Shown here in pieces: positions 58,094 to 62,636 of a stretch of 62,636 bases of DNA. The stretch covers positions 1-62,636 of the forward strand of contig CAKSPH010000012.1 of assembly GCA_934481355.1 (NCBI GenBank), in the 5' to 3' direction. Each line of letters begins with the position of its first letter. Position 1 is the first letter of the stretch. Position numbers and translations under genes: made by a program. The notes under the pieces were generated by a model. It did no database searches. It was not told where the DNA came from and saw only the letters and a program-made list of their open reading frames with translations. This DNA is from an uncultured Oscillospiraceae bacterium (GTDB lineage: Bacteria > Bacillota > Clostridia > Oscillospirales > Ruminococcaceae).

Positions 58094-59767
58094 ATGAAAA
58101 ACATGAGGGTATCTGCCAAACTCATACTTTCGTTTGGCATTGTGATCGTGATGATCATTGCCTGCTCGCTGCTGGCAATAATGGGCATCAATGTAGTATC
58201 CAGCAATCTCGAAACAATTTATAACGAGGATTTGGTCAGTGTTGCACGCATAGGCGACGTGCAGGTGTACGTTGAGGAAGTATCACGCAATACTCTTTCG
58301 GCAGCGCTTGAAAACGATATGGACAAGGAAGAAGAATTCCTGAACAGCGCAGCAGAGGCTGCGAATCAAATGATTGCTGCCCTTGATCAGATAACATATA
58401 ACGGCACGGACGCAGGTATTGATTCCATCAGAAGCTCCTGCACCGACATTGCAAATGAGCTTCCCGCACTTGCGGAGTTTATTAAGGGCAGCTCTAACGC
58501 TGACGCACTCGAAGCATACAATTCAAAACTTGCTGGTAAGATTGATGAGTGCATAACTGAGATAAAGAGCGCAGACGATATCCTTACCCAGAAAGCGCGC
58601 ACAATGTTCGGGAACTCAGACAGCTACGCAAAGGGAATGTGCATTGCAGTCCTGGTTGTTGCAATCGTAAACATCGCGCTGGCAGTTGGGGCGATAATCA
58701 ACCTTACTACACTGTTTACCAAGCCCATTCAGGAAATCAAGGACGCTATCGTCAAGATCTCCAATGGTGAGCTCGACAGTGTTATCACATATCAGAGCCG
58801 CGATGAGTTCGGCGTAATGGCTGACGCGATGCGCTCGACCATAACAGGACTTTCCACCCTTATCAGTGATTCATCTTATATGTACGGCGAGCTTGCAAAG
58901 GGCAATTTCGATGTACATACCAATGCCCGCTCGATATACAAGGGCGCGTTCAAGCCGTTGCTGGACAATATGAGAGTGCTTGCAGTCGAACTCAGCGATA
59001 CAATGTCTCAGATCTACCAGTCGGCAGATCAGGTGGATTCCGGCTCTGAGCAGGTATCTGCGGGTGCCCAGGCGAACGCACAGGGCGCTACCGAGCAGGC
59101 CGGCTCGGTTGAGGAGCTTGCAGCCACCATCGAGGAGATCTCCGATAAGATCACCAAGAACGCACAGGATTCCGAGGACGCAAGCCGCAGTATTGCGGAA
59201 GTCGGCAAAAAGGCAGAGGATTCCAACAACCGCATGAAGGAAATGCTTGGAGCTATGCAGGAGATCAATGATACCTCCACACAGATCAGCAATATTATTA
59301 ATACCATTGAAGACATTGCATTCCAGACAAACATACTTGCGCTCAATGCCGCGGTAGAGGCGGCAAGGGCGGGCGAGGCAGGCAAGGGCTTCGCAGTTGT
59401 TGCAGACGAGGTAAGAAACCTTGCTTCCAAGTCCGCTGTTGCTTCCCAGAATACAGCAGAGCTTATACAGCGTTCTATCCATGCAGTCGAGAACGGCTCC
59501 AGAATTGCTGACGAGACCGCAGAGTCCCTCGGCGGCGTAGTTAAGCAGATCGAGAGCATTGTAACCACCATTGACCGTATTTCTAATGTAAGCGATGAGC
59601 AGGCGGAATCCATCAAGCAGGTAACATCCGGCGTTGAGCAGATCTCCAACGTGGTTCAGATGAACTCCGCAACGGCAGAGGAGAGCGCAGCGGCTTCCGA
59701 GGAGCTTTCCGCCCAGGCAACTACCATGAAGCAGCTTGTTTCCAGATTTACTCTCAGGCAGAAGTGA
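58094..59767 (+). CDS. Methyl-accepting chemotaxis protein
   Basis: A 557-residue transducer; ATG at 58094 follows AAGGAG. TM1 is near residues 10-32, a four-helix-bundle sensor domain spans about 35-180, and TM2 follows near 185-208. Then come HAMP ([19 protein letters not shown]) and a second HAMP-like region. The signalling coiled coil has the conserved hairpin tip [20 protein letters not shown], then [19 protein letters not shown]. It ends VSRFTLRQK without a receptor-tethering pentapeptide. The ligand is unknown; other chemotaxis genes are not in the window. Confidence 0.95.
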   Translation: MKNMRVSAKLILSFGIVIVMIIACSLLAIMGINVVSSNLETIYNEDLVSVARIGDVQVYVEEVSRNTLSAALENDMDKEEEFLNSAAEAANQMIAALDQITYNGTDAGIDSIRSSCTDIANELPALAEFIKGSSNADALEAYNSKLAGKIDECITEIKSADDILTQKARTMFGNSDSYAKGMCIAVLVVAIVNIALAVGAIINLTTLFTKPIQEIKDAIVKISNGELDSVITYQSRDEFGVMADAMRSTITGLSTLISDSSYMYGELAKGNFDVHTNARSIYKGAFKPLLDNMRVLAVELSDTMSQIYQSADQVDSGSEQVSAGAQANAQGATEQAGSVEELAATIEEISDKITKNAQDSEDASRSIAEVGKKAEDSNNRMKEMLGAMQEINDTSTQISNIINTIEDIAFQTNILALNAAVEAARAGEAGKGFAVVADEVRNLASKSAVASQNTAELIQRSIHAVENGSRIADETAESLGGVVKQIESIVTTIDRISNVSDEQAESIKQVTSGVEQISNVVQMNSATAEESAAASEELSAQATTMKQLVSRFTLRQK

Positions 59768-59784
59768 TTCAGCGGAATAATGAC

Positions 59785-59814
59785 AGAGTCCCCGGGGTTC
59801 CGGGGACTCTTTTT
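59785..59814 (+). terminator. Terminator of the MCP gene
   Basis: AGAGTCCCCG / CGGGGACTCT with a 6-nt loop followed by TTTTCG. Confidence 0.9.
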
Positions 59815-59819
59815 CGTAT

Positions 59820-59963
59820 GTGAAATATCTTACCGATTCTGATGAAAGCGATGCGTATGTTTATATGGTGAGCAGGCATATATTCTGCACGGAGGAATGC
59901 TATCGCCCGCTATGTGAGAAACGCGGCGCTATGAACACTGGAGAAAACGACTGGGAACCATAG
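59820..59963 (+). other. Short ORF or gene remnant, unrecognised
   Basis: GTG at 59820 to TAG at 59963 encodes 47 residues containing VYMVSRHIFCTEECYRPLCE and ending ENDWEP. The composition looks protein-like (three cysteines, aromatic residues), but there is no ribosome-binding site because the MCP terminator lies directly upstream, and the frame stays open through the hairpin. It may be the 3' remnant of a lost gene. Confidence 0.3.
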
Positions 59964-59966
59964 TGT

Positions 59967-60824
59967 TTATAGAAGCAGAAGCAATGTACCTGCGGTAAGC
60001 AGTGCCAGACCGATTCCGGATTTAAGCGAGAGCTTTTCATGAAATACAATACGCGAGAACAGCACGGTAACAAGAATACTGAGTTTGTCAATCGGCGCGA
60101 CAATACTGGCGGGACCGCCCTGAAGTGCCTTATAATAGCACAGCCAGGAGGCTCCCGTAGCTATTCCGCTGAGGCATATGAAAAGCAGATCATTGCGAGG
60201 GATTTCGCGTACCTTCCCGGATTTGCCCGTAACGAGAACCATCAGCCATGCCATCAGAATGACAACAGCGGTTCTGATCGTTGTGCCAAGGTTGGATTCA
60301 ACATCAGAAATACCGATTTTACCAAGAATGGAAGTGGCGGCAGCAAACACCGCAGAAAGCACGGCAAATGGAAGCCATACGCGGCTTTTTTGTTCACCGG
60401 ATACATCTTTTCTCTCAAGCATGAGGAGCGTTCCTGCGGCAATCATGATGATGCATACGATTTTCAGCGGGGAAATGCTTTCCTGAAGAAATATGAATGC
60501 CATTATCATGGTAAGTATAGTGCTTGATTTGTCAATAGGCACTACTTTATTTACGTCTCCGTTCTGGAGCGCCTTGAAATAGCACAGCCAGGAAGCTCCG
60601 GTGGAGATTCCCGAAAGCGCAAGGAACAGCCAGCTTTTGCCGCTTATCTGCACTATTGTCCCAAAGGAGCCGACGATTAGGACCATCAGCGCCGACATTA
60701 CCAGAACGACTATCGTCCGGACGGCGGTTGCAACAGTGGAATCAGTTTTCCGGATTCCGCACTTGGCAAGGATAGAGGTTAAGCCAGCGAAGAATGCAGA
60801 CCCGGCTGCGAGAATAATCCACAT
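59967..60824 (-). CDS. EamA-family (drug/metabolite) transporter
   Basis: A 285-residue protein with ten TM helices in two homologous EamA halves. The repeated motif SGISTGASWLCYFKALQNGD and SGIATGASWLCYYKALQGGP marks the duplication, each followed by a VPIDK/APIDK segment. ATG at 60824 follows AGAGGTG, with a consensus-like promoter at 60843-60871. Substrate unknown; family members export amino acids or metabolites. Confidence 0.9.
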   Translation of the reverse strand: MWIILAAGSAFFAGLTSILAKCGIRKTDSTVATAVRTIVVLVMSALMVLIVGSFGTIVQISGKSWLFLALSGISTGASWLCYFKALQNGDVNKVVPIDKSSTILTMIMAFIFLQESISPLKIVCIIMIAAGTLLMLERKDVSGEQKSRVWLPFAVLSAVFAAATSILGKIGISDVESNLGTTIRTAVVILMAWLMVLVTGKSGKVREIPRNDLLFICLSGIATGASWLCYYKALQGGPASIVAPIDKLSILVTVLFSRIVFHEKLSLKSGIGLALLTAGTLLLLL

Positions 60825-60842
60825 AAAATCACCTCTTTGATA

Positions 60843-60871
60843 ATTATAGTCCGGCATAGAGCGATAGTCAA
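60843..60871 (-). promoter_or_regulatory. Promoter of the EamA gene
   Basis: Minus strand TTGACT (60871-60866), 17 nt, TATAAT (60848-60843). Confidence 0.8.
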
Positions 60872-60920
60872 TCATATTCGCGAAAAAAGCAAAAAATAAT
60901 AAAAAAAATTCAAAAAAGTA

Positions 60921-60949
60921 TTGACAAATCGACTTTCCTGTGATATAAT
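60921..60949 (+). promoter_or_regulatory. Promoter of the tRNA operon
   Basis: TTGACA (60921-60926), 17 nt, TATAAT (60944-60949), 41 bp before tRNA-Thr. Confidence 0.87.
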
Positions 60950-60990
60950 ATAATAGTCGTCAGGAACGACGGCAAAACAAAAGATGAGAT

Positions 60991-61066
60991 GCTGCTATGG
61001 CTCAGTTGGTAGAGCACATCCTTGGTAAGGATGAGGTCATCGGTTCGACTCCGATTAGCAGCTCCA
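60991..61066 (+). tRNA. tRNA-Thr (anticodon GGT)
   Basis: 76 nt with acceptor stem GCTGCTA/TAGCAGC, anticodon stem CATCC/GGATG with loop TTGGTAA giving anticodon GGT, T-loop GGTTCGACTCC, and an encoded CCA end (61064-61066). First gene of a two-tRNA unit. Confidence 0.97.
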
Positions 61067-61074
61067 TTTTTTTT

Positions 61075-61163
61075 GGAGAGGTATCGAAGCGGTCATAACG
61101 AGGCGGTCTTGAAAACCGTTTGGGGGCAACCCCACAAGGGTTCGAATCCCTTCCTCTCCGCCA
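61075..61163 (+). tRNA. tRNA-Ser (anticodon TGA)
   Basis: 89 nt with acceptor stem GGAGAGG/CCTCTCC, anticodon stem CGGTC/(T)CCG region with loop TTGAAAA giving anticodon TGA, a long variable arm (GGGGGCAACCCC) as in tRNA-Ser, T-loop GGTTCGAATCC and encoded CCA. Only 8 bp after tRNA-Thr. Its 3' end is a frequent integration site for mobile elements, and mobile debris follows. Confidence 0.97.
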
Positions 61164-61172
61164 TAGAAAAGT

Positions 61173-61213
61173 TGGCTTAACGGCGCGAACCCGCAATGTT
61201 AAGCCATTTTCTT
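61173..61213 (+). terminator. Terminator of the tRNA operon
   Basis: TGGCTTAAC (61173-61181) / GTTAAGCCA (61198-61206), then TTTTCTTTG. On the minus strand a short open stretch of AT-rich codons, DKTAHLTDNERQLADIYKSK, ends in this hairpin (stop 61199-61201); it could be the tail of a lost mobile-element gene but is too short to assign. Confidence 0.7.
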
Positions 61214-61312
61214 TGATTTGTAAATGTCAGCTAATTGACGTTCATTATCAGTCAAATGAGCTGTTTTGTCAATGATTTGAGCACAAAAGACAACACCCAG
61301 ACAACAAAGAAA

Positions 61313-61345
61313 TCTCCGAGATTATGCGCCCCGGAGACTTTTTTT
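61313..61345. terminator. Hairpin with T-run in the mobile-debris region
   Basis: TCTCCG / CGGAGA with a 13-nt loop, followed by CTTTTTTTATT on the plus strand; it lies at the 3' end of the GH25 remnant. Confidence 0.6.
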
Positions 61346-61697
61346 ATTCCTCTTTAGTGCTGACGTTAAAGCCCATAGCCCTGAGCTGCGCCTGAACCTT
61401 TGCAAGCTCCGACTTTTCAATAGTTTTTCACAGGTGAGTTTGTATTAGGTTTCCGGCTTGTTCAGCCCAAGCCTCTTGATTTTCGCAGCATATCCCACAT
61501 AGCTCCAGTTGCAGTCGCACTGACCTTTGATTCCGTCAACGCTGCCCTGCCGCGAGAACGTTTTCGTCCTCAAAGTCCATTGCAACAGGGTAGTCTATAT
61601 CGTAGTTCCTGAGCTGTTCAAGCACCCAGTTGGCTCCTACGCGGGCTTCTGCAGGAGTTGTGGCGTAACTCCAGAGGTACACGCCTACCTTTATTCC
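61344..61697 (-). pseudogene. Decayed GH25 lysozyme (endolysin-type)
   Basis: Minus strand text GIKVGVYLWSYATTPAEARV, then WVLEQLRNYDIDYPVAMDFEDE, is the second half of a GH25 muramidase barrel, including the acidic DFED strand end. After a frameshift near 61540 the reading continues SVDGIKGQCDCNWSYVGYA and ends at a TAA (61445-61447), where GH25 proteins carry a GxVDxNxSY-type end. A further frame gives ELAKVQAQLRAMGFNVST to a stop at 61344. The N-terminal half is missing and joined to IS3-type text. Endolysin genes of this kind are typical of prophages. Confidence 0.72.
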
Positions 61698-61975
61698 TGG
61701 TCATATAGATCTCTCCTTTGCAGGAGCTGTGCTCCTTGAATACTCTTTGACCATTATACCATGAAATCCATGTCTGTAAAGATTTTTTGTCCTTTATTCC
61801 ATTTTTACGGCATATTTCCCGCGACTTCCTCCTCCGTTCTGGTATTCCTGCACTGCCTTCTCCTTATAATTCAGCTGTATATTTCTTGTTCTTTCTTCTT
61901 TCCATAAAATAACCCTCTTTTCGTAGTCTCGAACTTTTTGTTTTTTCGAGTGTCTACTCTAAGGGGATTAGATCA
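61698..61975 (-). mobile_element. Remnant of an IS3-family element (orfA 5' part)
   Basis: From ATG 61905 the minus strand reads MERRKNKKYTAEL, then after a frameshift KEKAVQEYQNGGGS, then after another REICRKNGIKDKKSLQTWIS, WYNGQRVFKE and EIYMTRNKGRR. This is the helix-turn-helix part of IS3/IS150-type OrfA. Two frameshifts and the missing rest show decay. TGATCTAATCCCCTTAGAGT (from 61975, minus strand) could be the left IS end. The right end is lost at the junction with the GH25 remnant near 61690-61697. Confidence 0.7.
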
Positions 61976-62120
61976 GTTTTGATAGTGCTATTCTTGTAAA
62001 AATGAGTTATTATTTTTTGCAACAAGTCTGACACCACACTTTGACACCTCTAGAACGCGTATTTTGATGATTTTTAGCACACTTTCGCACTAAAACTATG
62101 TTTTAAACACAGAAAAGAAA
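61976..62120. other. AT-rich stretch with no recognised gene
   Basis: About 145 bp of AT-rich DNA between the IS3 remnant and a minus-strand terminator; no ORF with RBS and no tRNA or known RNA was seen. Confidence 0.5.
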
Positions 62121-62159
62121 AATCCCCTTACACCGCATTAGACTGCGTTATAAGGGGAT
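62121..62159 (-). terminator. Minus-strand terminator in the accessory tail
   Basis: ATCCCCTTA (62122-62130) / TAAGGGGAT (62151-62159) with an inner CGCA/TGCG pair; the minus strand continues TTTTTCTTTTC. It ends a leftward transcript that would include the small ORFs up to 62636. Confidence 0.82.
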
Positions 62160-62270
62160 AAATTCCTTGGTGACGCTGCCCGCTGCACAGACGAACTCTT
62201 TTATGTTCCCGGTGCGTTTGGAGTGGTTGTTTATCTGTGAGTTTACCTCTCGCAGCCGGATATCAGCCAA
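62148..62270 (-). CDS. Possible 40-residue protein, unrecognised
   Basis: TTG at 62270 (GGGG upstream, weak) to TAA at 62148 encodes 40 residues including DIRLREVNSQINNHSKRTGN and ending EFIPL; the stop lies inside the terminator stem. It is open and basic but has no strong RBS. It may be the C-terminal remnant of a longer mobile-element protein. Confidence 0.3.
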   Translation of the reverse strand: MADIRLREVNSQINNHSKRTGNIKEFVCAAGSVTKEFIPL

Positions 62271-62282
62271 TATAATTACTAA

Positions 62283-62310
62283 CCCCGACAGCTCATTCGA
62301 ACTGCCGGGG
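62283..62310. terminator. Hairpin between two small ORFs
   Basis: CCCCG-A-CAG / CTG-C-CGGGG with a 10-nt loop, 16 bp past the stop of the 56-residue ORF; the minus strand continues TTAGTAATTATATT, without a strong T-run. Confidence 0.45.
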
Positions 62311-62325
62311 TAAAACTTTGTTCAA

Positions 62326-62496
62326 TTATTTTTCGTTGTGCTTGTCGGTTTGAGAATTGGCTTGTTCTGCTTTCCACTTCTCAAACTCCGCCTGACCCTC
62401 TGCGCTCTCGTAGGCTTTCTGGATTTCCGGAAGCAACATTCTAGCAAGCGCATTGACTACATCATCAGGAAACTTATCCCCGAACTGATTTTTCAT
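62326..62496 (-). CDS. 56-residue acidic helical protein, accessory-element type
   Basis: ATG at 62496 to TAA at 62326 encodes 56 residues: KNQFGDKFPDDVVNALARML, LPEIQKAYESAEGQAEFEKW, then a charged tail. Helical, with the look of small conserved proteins carried by Clostridia conjugative or integrative elements (from memory, unverified). AAAGGA lies 11 nt upstream. It starts 7 bp after the upstream short ORF ends, so both are probably one transcript. Confidence 0.6.
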   Translation of the reverse strand: MKNQFGDKFPDDVVNALARMLLPEIQKAYESAEGQAEFEKWKAEQANSQTDKHNEK

Positions 62497-62503
62497 CCGC
62501 AGT

Positions 62504-62636
62504 TTATCCTTTCGTAAGATTTCCGAATATAGCGCACAGCCCGCACATGGCTGCCGTCAAGGCTGTGCGGACTGCATCATCGGATCTCTTACAAGCGTCT
62601 GCGGAACGCCTACGTGAATTAGTCATTGATGTCAGG
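62504..62636 (-). CDS. Short ORF running to the window edge, unrecognised
   Basis: The minus strand is open from the window end to a TAA at 62504, with a possible ATG at 62626 giving 40 residues (TNSRRRSADACKRSDDAV, then ALTAAMCGLCAIFGNLTKG). It has an Arg/Ser-rich start and a small hydrophobic C-terminal helix. The true start may lie outside the window. No family is recognised. Its stop lies 7 bp before the 56-residue ORF. Confidence 0.4.
   Translation of the reverse strand, partial: LTSMTNSRRRSADACKRSDDAVRTALTAAMCGLCAIFGNLTKG

Noticed and set aside
61748..61776. TTTACA/TATAAT promoter-like pair on the minus strand
   Set aside because: It falls in codons of the IS3 orfA remnant (SLQTWISWYNGQ), and the spacing is 16; most likely coincidence.

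Overview
The window looks like a chromosomal segment of a spore-forming, possibly motile Clostridia species of the Ruminococcus/Oscillospiraceae type. The evidence is mid-GC DNA with many perfect sigma-A promoters (TTGACA-N17-TATAAT), AGGAGG ribosome-binding sites, sporulation genes (sigG, spmA, spmB, an AbrB regulator), motility-type genes (an MCP and a YjfB-like peptide) and plant-glycan genes (xylB, GH13, GH43). Species identity is inference; no rRNA gene is present.

Layout. 1-5.1 kb (minus strand): the 5' part of adhE with a Rex-type operator on its promoter, a LysR regulator, a lipoprotein and ilvBH. 5.2-11.5 kb: a secreted fibronectin-like protein, a flavodoxin, a cytoplasmic LacI-sensor/GGDEF fusion, xylB with a cre-like operator, and a TetR regulator. 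11.5-17.1 kb (minus): mfd, pth and a YdjI-like SPFH/zinc-ribbon protein. 17.2-21.9 kb (plus): an operon of two CobW-type GTPases (one with a large His/Asp-rich metal-binding stretch, one fused to a DUF1980/TIGR03943-like domain) followed by mtnA and mtaD for methylthioadenosine salvage. 21.9-28.7 kb: GH13, an AraC regulator, a Lys/Ala-rich protein, a PAS-GGDEF protein and dprA. 28.8-31.2 kb: an SPFH, YhfC, ribbon-helix-helix and SdpI operon. 31.2-37 kb (minus): sigG, a DUF368 transporter, a P-type-ATPase-like protein lacking every catalytic aspartate motif, and glgA. 37.4-43 kb: a zinc-ribbon membrane protein, a 258-bp MITE-like element, a broken receiver-domain gene and a heterodimeric ABC exporter. 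43-50 kb (minus): a PAP2 phosphatase, YjfB, a 26-residue Cys-rich peptide gene, an MFS transporter with a cre-like operator, a HAD phosphatase, an exonuclease, an ABC-F protein and AbrB. 50.5-60.8 kb: spmAB, a CCA-type nucleotidyltransferase, an rlmA-type methyltransferase, an EF-G-like protein with altered GTPase motifs, GH43, an MCP and an EamA transporter. 61-62.6 kb: tRNA-Thr and tRNA-Ser, then a gene-poor tail with a decayed IS3-family orfA, a decayed GH25 lysozyme and small accessory ORFs, which suggests a degraded mobile element next to tRNA-Ser.

Two families of non-coding inverted-repeat elements are visible. One is TA-flanked (38320-38577, with a 56-bp relative at 8897-8952). The other (25811-25939 and 37246-37433) lies just downstream of a sigma-A -10 box in both cases, so it forms most of the 5' UTR of the next gene. 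The least ordinary protein-level observations are the pseudo-P-type ATPase beside a DUF368 lipid-carrier transporter, the EF-G paralogue lacking NKxD, the paired CobW proteins, and the tiny Cys-rich gene with its own promoter and terminator.
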